Assembly (NCBI GenBank): GCA_963281155.1 | Contig: CAUJLY010000001.1 | Location: 1,488,001 to 1,552,000, forward strand | DNA length: 64,000 nucleotides | Origin: Rhabditophanes sp. KR3021 | Taxonomy: Eukaryota > Nematoda > Chromadorea > Rhabditida > Alloionematidae | Direction of reading: 5' to 3' | Shown: piece after piece, positions 47,190 to 56,820 of the stretch | Position numbering within the stretch: the first letter of the stretch is position 1 | Layout of the letters: each line of letters starts with the position of its first letter | Translations under genes and position numbers: made by a program | Notes under the pieces: generated by a model | The model's database searches: none | What the model was told of the DNA's origin: nothing | The model's input: the letters and a program-made list of their open reading frames with translations, nothing else

Positions 47190-49057
47190 ATGAAGCTTCT
47201 ATTATTAATTGTTTTAAATATTTCATTTGCTTATTGTGATAAAACCATTTGGTGTTATTCTGGTATTTTAAATGTTGATGCCGAAGGCCAAACGAATGGA
47301 ATAGGTAAATTAATCCAAGGATCAATTACGAACCCTTGTGTCAATGCTACTATCGTGGATGCTAATAATAAAGTTGGTTACTTGAGTTTTACTCTTGATT
47401 TTTATCAAGCTTTTATGAAATTTTATTATTCTGTGATTATAAGTGATAATGTGGTAAGATTTAAAAAAATGATTTAAATTAATAATTTAATTAATAGAAT
47501 CTTGGATGCTCAGCTAAAACTAATTTATACCCCTCATCATCAACTTCTAAAGGATATACTGAATATTGCCTTTGTGCTGATAATGTCTGCAATATCGGCT
47601 CAACTTCACCAACTCAAAATTGTTTGTCTGAAAGAAAAGGACTAGACTACGTTGGAATATCAGATGTTTATGGAGAAGTTGAAGCCTGTGCTGATGTAAA
47701 TGATGTTTGTATTACAGCTACAGGGAACACAGATTATTCGACTGTTTCATATAAAGGTTGTTTAGGAAATTTGGAAGCGAATTTAGGCAAATATATTAAT
47801 AAGGCCGTTACAAAAGATGTAAGTAAAACTTTCTTTATGATAATAGTTACTATTTTCTAGACCGAAAAATGTCACGAAGTTCCAGTAACCGGTGCTTTGA
47901 AAACAGCATATCTTAATTTCTGCATGTGTTCAGATGAATTTTGCAATGTTAATTTTAATACTGCAACATCTCAAGACTGCACAGAACTCACTGTTGGTTT
48001 CAACATTTACGGGTGGCAAGATAGTAAGAAAACCACAATAAGCTGCAATATAAACGAACCATGTGGAAAAATTGTTGCTTACGACAAAGGAAGATGGATG
48101 AGCACTCAGGGATGTCTTTCAGATTTAGACCCAATCATAGTCAAGAATAATGCCATCTCTTTTCCAGTGAGTTTAAATGAATTTAAACCTGATTTATTTT
48201 TTTAGGATAATAAATGTGACAAATCGAATAATAAAGTAGATTTTCAAGTTGTAACCGGCCTTGATGCTCAACTTTGTTCTTGTATTGGGAATTGTGACTA
48301 TGATGCTGCTCCATATAGCCAATGTTATTCGCAATCTAAAGGATTAGATTTTATTGGAATTTCAGATTATTATAATTATTTCAAAGAAATATGTACTGAT
48401 AATGATAGTTGTTATTCAGTCCAAACAACAGGAGATAACCCATTTATTAGTTTTTATGGATGTTCGAAAGTTTACAATCAATTTGTTGCGCCGCACTTAG
48501 TGAAACCTATGACTGTAACTAACGTAAGTTAAAGTTATGATCTAAAATTAGTTAATTTAAATTAGGATCCTAACTGTTTTACAACAACTTTGACTTCAAC
48601 CTCATTGCCTGCATTCAATGTTAAAGTCTGCGCAGGGAAAACTATACCACCTTTGACACTTCCACAAACTTACCTTGGCTGTCAGCAAAAGTACCAAGGG
48701 CTTAAATTTCTAAACATTGACGATAACGGATCAAATACTTTAACAAAATGTTCCGGACCCTGCATAAATGGAACTGGAATCTACAACGATCAATCATTCG
48801 TTTTTCAAGGATGTGTGGATCAATTTGAACGCCTTCTTTCAAACAGTCAATCTATCTCATTCCCGGACAAAACTTGTAAACTGCAGAAGCTAACATTGAA
48901 AAACCTAAAAACTAAACATGACATTACTCCTCAAATAGATATCAAAACGTGTAGTTGTTCCACACCAGACTGCAATAGACCTAGTTCGGCTTCTATTTTG
49001 ACTCATTTTAACTCTATTTTGATTTCATGTTTAGTTTTTGCATTTTTTAAAATGTAA
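47190..49057 (+). CDS. Four-module Ly6-like cysteine-rich surface protein, GPI-anchor-like
   Basis: Five exons, 47190-47453, 47498-47818, 47861-48166, 48206-48523 and 48566-49057, all phase 0, give 566 residues. After a signal peptide (MKLLLLIVLNISFAYC) comes a run of four similar modules of about 105-130 residues. Each has an early Cys, a C....C pair, a short GC step, then, after the intron, a C and a closing CxC....CN (CLCADNVCN, CMCSDEFCN, CSCIGNCDY, CSCSTPDCN). This resembles the Ly6/uPAR three-finger ending. Every intron sits three to six codons before the same cysteine, so one exon equals one shifted module. The end is hydrophobic after small residues (SSASILTHFNSILISCLVF), typical of GPI attachment. 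Function unknown; single-module relatives lie at 50150 and 52296. Confidence 0.8.
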
Positions 49058-50111
49058 CAAAATAATTTAATTATGAAGACTAAAACAAATTGATATCAAT
49101 TCTTGCGTACTTCTATTAAATTCACAAATTAACATTGCTATTTATAATACCTTACTTAAATTAATCATCAAATAATATTAACTTAGACAAAGACAATCAT
49201 TTGTATTAAAAGATGAAAGAATCTGATTATGAGAAAAATCTCTAACTCTATGATAAGATTACTCCGTTTATATGCAAAGATTTATTCGAAATATAAAAAA
49301 ATTGACGCTTGTTCAACGAAAAACAACGTATTCCATGCTTTGGTGCAGAGACCAGTTTACAGTAAAATAGAACATTGTAAGGAAATTTTTGCATATTTAG
49401 CAAAACACACATATACAAAAATATTAGTTGCATTTAACAAAACTAAAAGAACCCAAAACATACCAAAGACAAATTAAAAACAAACCATAAACATTGTTTA
49501 GTACTTCTACTTAGCTATCAGTTATTTCAGTAGTAAAAAATTTAGAATAATAGATTCATAATAATACTATTAACAATCCTTTGCATAAATTTGTCCAAGA
49601 AAATTAAAATCTTAATAACATACTATGCATCATATCTCAAATATCATAACGAATTGAATGTAAGCGTCAATATCCTTTTGAAAAATAATTTCGACTAGTT
49701 TTAATTAAAAAATGAAAAGATTTGCCTTATGATGTGTATGCAATAATACTTTTAAAAATCTGCAAAAAGAACATAAACTCAATTTGTAAGATAAGAACCT
49801 TTGTTTACCACCAATTTAATGAATCAAAAATACTTCTTTAGTTCGAAAGTTGTTTATGCATTCCTAAGATAATAACCACCTAATCCAGAACAGATTATCC
49901 ACCCCAATATGCTAAATTATTTGCAATATAGGCACTTTTAATGATTACCGTTCCACAATACTTCCAACCATTCAATTATGGTGCCAATTGTAAAAAGTAA
50001 ATTTATTTTTGCCATATCTCTTTTATTTTAACACCAAGTAAATAAAATATTTTATTGACCATATGATTAGAACACAATTTTCTTGTGATCCGGACATTCT
50101 GATAAAACATC
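49058..50111. other. Intergenic, 1.05 kb
   Basis: An 82-codon Lys-rich frame at 49229 has no signal peptide, domain or splice context and is probably chance. No other feature seen. Confidence 0.5.
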
Positions 50112-50120
50112 TATATAAAT
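50112..50120 (+). promoter_or_regulatory. TATA box of single-module Ly6-like gene
   Basis: TATATAAAT lies 38 bases upstream of the ATG at 50150, again implying a very short leader as at the genes starting 11896 and 34975. Confidence 0.45.
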
Positions 50121-50149
50121 AGAAAAATATGTACTGAATCTAATCGACA

Positions 50150-50672
50150 ATGATGCTTTATTTTTGGATTGTTATTTTAATAAATTCTAAACTATTACAA
50201 AGTAGATTTCACATGCTGGATTTTAGTGAAATTAATTTAAAAGATGCAAAATCATTTGGTTTATTAGAAGGCTTAACCTGCATCGAAGAGAGTAAGGGTC
50301 TTTCAAGGTTTGGTTATTCTGATATTTCTCGCAACTCAACAAAATGCCCCCCTTACACTCCTTGTGTTTCATTTTTTAGTACAGGAGATAATTACCATTT
50401 CTCATTTAAAGGCTGTAAAAATGCGTTAAGTCAATTGTTAGGAGCTTCAGGTAGTACTTATGCACCGGTAACTCTGTTATTATTTTAATTTAACCAAACT
50501 ATTTTAGCTACGGAGTATTTGCAATAGAGGAACAGTTCAAGATCCATCAAACAATGAAATCAAAGTAGAAGTATGCTTCTGCATAACCAACAATTGCAAC
50601 TCGGCGAGTGGTACGTACTACAATCTCAGTTTGATCTTCTTATCACTATTGACAATAAAAATGCTTATTTAG
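50150..50672 (+). CDS. Single-module Ly6-like protein, GPI-anchor-like
   Basis: Exons 50150-50467 and 50508-50672 (40-nt intron, phase 0) give 160 residues. The signal peptide (MMLYFWIVILINSKLLQS) is followed by one copy of the module found in the gene at 47190: C near SKGLSRFGYSDIS (compare RKGLDYVGISDVY), KCPPYTPCVSFFSTGDN, FSFKGC, then YAP|LRSIC across the intron and CFCITNNCN. The hydrophobic C-terminus (LSLIFLLSLLTIKMLI) fits GPI attachment. The intron position matches the multi-module gene, supporting common descent. Downstream, CACATAATAAAGTT at about 50718 contains the polyadenylation signal. Role unknown. Confidence 0.75.
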
Positions 50673-51029
50673 TCTTCTGAAATGCACAAATTGTTCTAAT
50701 GGCTTTTTGATCAATTTCACATAATAAAGTTTATAGCAGTTACGTGAAGTGATATTTAAAGGATTTAACTTAATCCGTTAATTAAGTCCGAAATTATAAC
50801 TTTTATATATTCGAGTGCCTATACAGATACTATAAAAACCTTAATATGCATACATCATATTTAATTGGGCAGTAATTTATCGACTAACGCGTATCTTATT
50901 TTAGTAAACTCGTAAACTCCAACTTAGTCTTAAGTCCGATAATTCTCGCCGGGAAGTGTAAATCAAAAAAATAAGAAAACATATAACAATTTTTAGACCC
51001 TCCCAATTTATGCTGTTCTGAACAACCGG
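50673..51029. other. Intergenic, 357 bases
   Basis: 3' UTR of the preceding gene followed by plain AT-rich sequence. The UTR block near 50705-50731 is similar to one near 61940-61967. Confidence 0.5.
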
Positions 51030-51780
51030 AATGTTTTACGAATGCTATCTTGAGTCTCTATATTCCCACAACCAAGAAGGAGCTGAAAACTATGAATGCT
51101 TTGAAGAAGTAAAGTCCATGATTAAACGTCGTTTTGATGTTGAAAAAGATAATATGGAAGCTATTTACAAACTTACTACAGATGCTTTTGTTTTAACTTA
51201 GATTGATAAAGGTTATTCTGAGAAAAAAATGAAATTGTATTATGTACCACGTCGTGTTGGCAATTATTCTGCCTTTTTGCTTAACTTGATTTAGGACATT
51301 CGGGTGGAATCAAAAATTTATAGAAAAGCTGCCAAAAATGTTCTAAAAAGGTTAAAATGATTGCGAATGAAGTGAAATCAGCTAAAAAGAATTTTAAAAA
51401 TTTGATTAAAGCAATGAAACTCAAACTGAGTGCTACTGAACAAGAAAGTTTCAAAAAAGATAGATTACTTGAAACTTTGATCCAAGAAATTTATATCAAA
51501 GATTCCAGAACTGTCAATCGAAGTCAAACTGTGGAGAAAATTCATAAGGTTCAAGAATAATGTAACGGGTTGGACAAATCAATTGATGAAGATTTCGAAT
51601 TTAATAAAAAAGCTTCAACTTGATGCTTCAGTCTTTCTTACTGACTCTATAGCAACAAGCACATCGAATAATGAAGTTGCGAAGGTAGTTGCATAGTATA
51701 AATTATGTTGAATAGTTTCTAAGACAGCTGATACCGTTGAAAAAGAGGAAAGCATTTTTTATGAAACTGTGGATCATTAA
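51030..51780 (+). pseudogene. Decayed F-BAR-like coiled-coil gene
   Basis: Coding-like segments share one direction but are interrupted by stops and frame changes. From 51030 the peptide ESLYSHNQEGAENYECFEE followed by KRRFDVEKDNMEAIYKL resembles the start of an FCH/F-BAR domain (helix, short turn, then the RA.IE..Y..L-like helix). It breaks at a TAG near 51200, resumes (DKGYSEKKMKLYYVPRR), breaks again, and continues in helical pieces including a 67-codon frame at 51357-51560 (EQESFKKDRLLETLIQEIY). No introns explain the breaks. Family assignment is tentative; that it is a broken helical-protein gene is firmer. Confidence 0.5.
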
Positions 51781-52295
51781 TAAGGATAATTGATACAAAT
51801 ATTCCTTCTTGCCTTTTCAGTAATTTCATGTAAGAATGAAAAGTTTACTTATTCATCTTATTGCAATGTGTCTTTTTAATAGAATCATTTTTTTAAAGTA
51901 CTGATTTATTATCAGTCAGAAGTATAATACAATTAAAACAATGTTTAAAATGCACTATATAAAATATAAGAACATAAAGATAATAATGTTAATATAATCT
52001 ATTTGTCATTCCAACTAAATACTTTGGTGATTAGAAAAATTTGATCATTTGGATCCTACAACTAATTAAATGAAAAATAATTCGTGAATCACAACTCTGA
52101 AACCTAAATTTTTGACCATAAAAACGTCATAAACAACAAATTCGTTACATTTTAATAAGTAATTGCATTAAGGACCTATAAAAAATACCATTTACATACA
52201 ATAAAAAGTACAATTATAAAAGATAAGAACAAAATATTTAAGTGACAGAAATATAAGCTGGTATTATTTCATTACTCATCCATCCTTTTGATATA
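51781..52295. other. Intergenic, 515 bases
   Basis: AT-rich. TATAAAA at 52215-52221 lies 75 bases before the ATG of the next gene and may be its TATA box. No coding signal. Confidence 0.45.
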
Positions 52296-52931
52296 ATGAA
52301 GTCGTTTCTATTGATTTTGTTTGTTTCATATTGTTATGGTGAATTTAACATCTCCGAATTAGAAGTTTGGGAAAACAATGTATTAAATGCTATTGTTAAT
52401 TACGAATCAAATTTAAATGAACCATTGAACGACGCGGATGTTACATTGACTTGTATTTTACAATTTACAGGTCTTACACTTGCTTCTATAACTCCAATAC
52501 CTCCTAAGGATTATGTTTGTAAGAAAAATGATCCTTGTGTAACTGTTGTTGGCTCATTTGGTAAGGTTGAAGCTACTTTTGCTGGTTGTGCAAGCATGAT
52601 TACGGATTTTGATGCTTCCATTGACATTCCTGTAAGTCAGAATCAAATAAATATTTTATGAATATTTAAATTTTAGTGGAAAGATAGTTGCCAAGCATTC
52701 ACATATAGTAAAAATATACCCATAACAGTTAACGTAGAACTGTTTTCATGTATTAAAGATCGATGTAATGCGATACAAAAAAATGAAGTATGTAAAGCAG
52801 TACCTATAACTGTAACGGATGCCCCTGTAGTAACGACAACTAAAGCAGCTTCAACGACATATCTTTCATTTTTTACTGTAATTAGTTCAATCATTTCTTT
52901 TGTTTTTATGTCAAATCATTATATTGTCTGA
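52296..52931 (+). CDS. Single-module Ly6-like protein 2, GPI-anchor-like
   Basis: Exons 52296-52631 and 52677-52931 (45-nt intron, phase 0) give 196 residues. A signal peptide (MKSFLLILFVSYCYG) precedes an extra polar N-terminal region, then the module: C near LQFTGLTLASITPI, CKKNDPCVTVVGSFG, TFAGC, DIP|WKDSC over the intron, and FSCIKDRCN in place of CxC....CN (the first Cys of the pair is Ser). Then comes a Thr-rich stalk (TVTDAPVVTTTKAASTT) and a hydrophobic tail (FFTVISSIISFVF). The intron sits at the family position. Probably a surface glycoprotein; the lost cysteine may leave one disulphide unpaired. Confidence 0.75.
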
Positions 52932-53994
52932 TAACTAAATTATTATTTACTTTAACACGTGCTTCTGTTTATTTCTAGAAAAAGTATTGTGCATCAAATT
53001 TAAACGAAATAAAACTAATAGTTAAAAAGTAGCAGCTAAACAAATAAAAATAAATAAGCAAGATTTTGTAAGCTATTGCAATATGGAAGATACTTTTATG
53101 TAAACGGTATTTAAAGTCATCACAAATGCTTAATTTAAATTGTTATGCACCCAAACATTCTTCTCTTAATAAGTCAAATGCAAAAGAAGAAGATAAATAA
53201 GCATCTGTGGACTATTTAAGAAAACAGTTTATTGAATTTACTTATTTTCAGTAACTATAACATTTTAGTGTTAGTTCATTGGATGAGCTTGTAAATTTTA
53301 TCAATTTGAATGCACGAAACAGTTGCATTCAGTTATATTCTAAATTAATAAAATTGTGTTAAATAGTGATTTTAGTTAAAAAAATAAGATATCAGTATTC
53401 GAGCCAAGGTGAATTTGTGTGTGGCAAAACCGTGCTTTACAACTCAGCATCAAAAAAAATAGGAGCTAAGAAAATATGAACAATGAAAGTTGGCACCAAG
53501 AAAAGTAAGAACTAGGAAAACTTTAAGTATAATAAAACAGTGGAAATATTGGAATTTGCACTATTTTGATTTTTTCTTACCACTACTTATCTTTTTTAAA
53601 ATCAAGCAAATTTACATTACTAGTTGATAATACAACCAGTCTCTCAACCACCCAATAAGGACTACAATTGAAAGTTGATAAGGAATTGTGAATCTGATTA
53701 GTTAAATGATCGTTAACTATAATGGAGATCTTATTTAAACTTTTATTACCAATCCAAATTAACTCATTCCAAATACATTTGCATTTTACATGCTTTTTAT
53801 AAAGACGATCAGAAATATTGCTTATAGTCTTATCATTTTCAAGAACCAATTTCTTAAAATATCCCAAAATAATCACTCATTAATCTTGCAAAAAGTATAG
53901 TTTTATCAATTTCATTTAAGAAGTATGTAGATTAGAAATTTTGCTTATAAGTTGAGAAAAACTTGATTATAATTACTTTTCATTTTGTAACGCA
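52932..53994. other. Intergenic, with a weak minus-strand ORF at 53583-53876
   Basis: Mostly AT-rich. On the minus strand, 53876-53583 is a 97-codon frame with a gene-like composition (KLVLENDKTISNISDRLY, CIWNELIWIGN) but no domain, signal peptide or splice context. At this AT content one such frame by chance is plausible, so I do not call it a gene. Confidence 0.4.
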
Positions 53995-54141
53995 ATGACT
54001 TACTTAGTCGCGCTACTTTTATGTTTATTATTACCTTTGGTTAGTGGAAAACCTGCCAATGAAATCTCTAATTTAGTAGCAAATAGGTTCATGAACTTCC
54101 ATATCTTAATTCAGTATTTTACCTTTCATTTTATCTTTTAA
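53995..54141 (+). CDS. Candidate very small secreted peptide
   Basis: A 48-codon frame starts with a near-ideal signal peptide (MTYLVALLLCLLLPLVSG) and continues KPANEISNLVANRFMNF before a hydrophobic end and TAA. It could be the first exon of a longer secreted protein, but no clear donor was found before the stop. The following region up to 54287 holds the converging Kelch gene 3' end. Confidence 0.35.
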   Translation: MTYLVALLLCLLLPLVSGKPANEISNLVANRFMNFHILIQYFTFHFIF

Positions 54142-54287
54142 TAGCTATTATTTTGTTTTTGCTTGATAATTGGTATGACTCACATTTTCAAAAGTTGTAT
54201 ATTCAAATTATTCATGTTTAAGAAGTTAAGAAAAATTCCATCAAAGTTTATATTAAAAGATAGAATAAAAATATACAATATACATAA

Positions 54288-56018
54288 TTAAAATAAATTC
54301 AAACTGCAAATTTCATAATTTTGCTCCGTTACAGCTTGACTTAAACTCCAATTTCCAGATAAAATATCGAAGATATGGATATTATTAGAGGGCTCATCAG
54401 CAGTGTGACCTCCAAATAATTGGACAGTGTTATCAATTTGACAACATTTCCCATTACTTAAAACAACGGGTAATGCACTGACTTCTCTCCAAGTATTGAC
54501 CCTTGGGTCAAAGATTTCACAATGTCCGTGGGTTATGTAATCATTTCCAACAGCGAAAATTCCTCCCACTTTTATTATGTTATTATCAAATAAGCAAACA
54601 GAAGAATCATAACCGTCAAATAGTTCGAAGCAGCAAGACTCCAATAATCCTTCCCGAATGTCATACCTATACGTGGGTCTACTGTCGCCACCACCCACAA
54701 TATAAATCGAATTATTGAACACGATAGGTTCACCAGATACTGTTTGATCTCGAAAATTTGAAACATTATACAATTCCATTTTGTTTGGATCAACTCTAGA
54801 AATTTATATAATAATTTATTTAATTATACTAAAGTTACCTTGAAACGCCGTTGTTTCTAAACACTATGATCTGACCATTTATTTGACATGTTGACTGATA
54901 CCTGTAATTCATTGGGCTGTTAATGGTAAATTCTTCTGCTTTTCTTGTGAACAAATTGAACTTTTTGAATTTACATAAAGTAGTTGTTTGGAAAATCAAC
55001 AAATCATCTTCAATTATTTCATATCCAACTGCATCGATATCATCCTCAGACACGACACCAAATCCATCAAAAATACGAGTAAAAATATTAAACTTGAAGA
55101 TTTTTGACATTTCTCCAACTTCACCATCCCAGGTATGAGCGACTGAAATGTCTAATAAGTATTTGATCTAGTCACTTACTCATTAAAATATCTGTAGGTT
55201 GATCATTTGGGTTAATTGATAAGCCTCTTTTGTACAATGAAACGTAAATAAAGCAAGATACGCCGTCAATTTCAAATACCTTCTTATTTCCATCAAATAA
55301 TTTTCTAATTGTTTCGGTTTTGATGAAACGAAAGTTGATTTTTTGAAGTAGTGCAACACAGTATTCCTTCCTCTCTTCAAATTTGTAGTTAATCCATCCA
55401 AAGAAACACTGTAAAACTGTTTCTTGGCAGGTTCTTGTAATGAACGAATCTTCCATTACTTCGGTAAACGTTTCCCAATCATCATCATCAAAATAATTTG
55501 CGGATACATAAACCTTAGAAAAGATCAATTACATTGGCTCTCTCAACTTACCTCAACATATTCTTGAATGTTTTCCTTTAACAAAGAACATAAATCAGTC
55601 AAACCTTTTGCATTGCAATATTTTAGTAATCCTACTGGCTTGACATCCTCCGCGTCGATATACCAATACATTCGATCCTAAAAAATAAAGAATATAAAAT
55701 TTTAATTAGTTGACTTACTTGAATATGCGCATCATTAAGAACTTCAGAGATGTTTATCATATGAAATATATTGCCATAATTAAATTTGAAGCCTCTCGGA
55801 TCATTAATAAACGCAAGATATAAATGCATTTCACAAACTGTCATCTCCTTACAATCGACTTCACTAATATTAGGACTAGTAAGCAATAAGTTGTAAAATA
55901 AGCTATGAATACAATGTTCAATGCTTCTCGGCATCATAATACAACCATCTTTTAAGTTTAGTTTTATATCGGCATGGATTTCTTCTTCAAAGGATATATC
56001 GGATGCTCCGTCAGACAT
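54288..56018 (-). CDS. Divergent BTB-BACK-Kelch protein
   Basis: Five minus-strand exons, 56018-55719, 55677-55552, 55513-55180, 55142-54839 and 54795-54288, join in phase to about 523 residues. The first 145 are BTB-like (a beta/helix pattern with CIHSLFYNLLL and a late GLTDLCSLLKENI) but poorly conserved. A BACK-type helical region follows (CFFGWINYKFEERKEYCVALLQKINF). The C-terminal half has Kelch blades: IYIVGGGD, IIKVGGIFAVGND...FDPRVNTWREV and VQLFGGH...FDILSGNWSL. Such proteins serve as CUL3 substrate adaptors; the missing clear 3-box and diverged BTB make CUL3 binding uncertain. The polyadenylation signal AATAAA on this strand is not obvious just past 54288. It is the likely relative of the broken Kelch copy at 28440-29189. 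Confidence 0.78.
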
Positions 56019-56820
56019 TTCAAAATTGAAAGAGTTTTCTGCTATTTTGAAAAGTTAAGATGTTAATAAAAAGTTACACGAAATTTGGATGCAAGCATTG
56101 GAGAAACGCATCTCAATGGTCCTGAAGTCTATATGAACACTAACTGGTGCATGTACTTCAATATGTATGATCATGATTTTATAAACTTAGCTGATTGTTG
56201 TTAGGATGAAACTGTGAAATCCTAATATGATGATTAAAATTGTTTATTGGCACAAAGAATAACAATATTCCAAGAAATGGTTTGTTCGTCAAGATATTTA
56301 TTATTATTACTTGCCAACTATAATTTATTTATAAACATGGATAAAGATCATTTGAAAATTTTATTAACAACAAAAATACAATTACTGATGTCCAGATATA
56401 ATAAAAGAATGATTCAATTTTGTATTTAGGCATTTCCTTAAATACAAATGGTTTTTCTTCTGTACTTCAAAATTGAACATTATACTAATTGATATAACTT
56501 TGATAAAAATAAATTATTCAAGAACTAAATTTGCAAAAATTATCTGCAACAAAAGAAGAAGATAATGTTAGTATTTTCAATAACTTACCTTGATGGGCCA
56601 TCTCTCTTACAAAGTATAATGCAGAATCATCTGAAAATGATAACTCAATATGAGTCAACTATTAAGGGAAATAATTGTAGACTTTGTTATGTAATTGGAT
56701 TATTTTATTGTTAGATCTTTAAGGTAATTATTGTGATGTATGTATCCAATGCTTTTTTAAAACTTATATTAGTATGTTTATTAAGCAGTGTTACAATATT
56801 TTTACTATTTTTACAATTAT
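56019..56820. other. Intergenic, 800 bases
   Basis: AT-rich. On the minus strand near 56610-56590 an ATG-started fragment ends at a perfect CAAG|GTAAGT donor, with a TTTTGTTGCAG acceptor 45 bases on, but the joined frame is only 12 codons. It may be an untranslated or fossil exon. Nothing else seen. Confidence 0.45.

Noticed and set aside
49229..49477. 82-codon Lys-rich ORF
   Set aside because: No signal peptide, domain or context; the opposite strand is also open, consistent with chance.
53376..53470. tRNA B-box-like ATTCGAGCC
   Set aside because: No matching A-box or acceptor stem at the right distance.
56590..56640. Twelve-codon two-exon minus-strand ORF with perfect splice sites
   Set aside because: Too short to claim as a gene; may be an untranslated or fossil exon.
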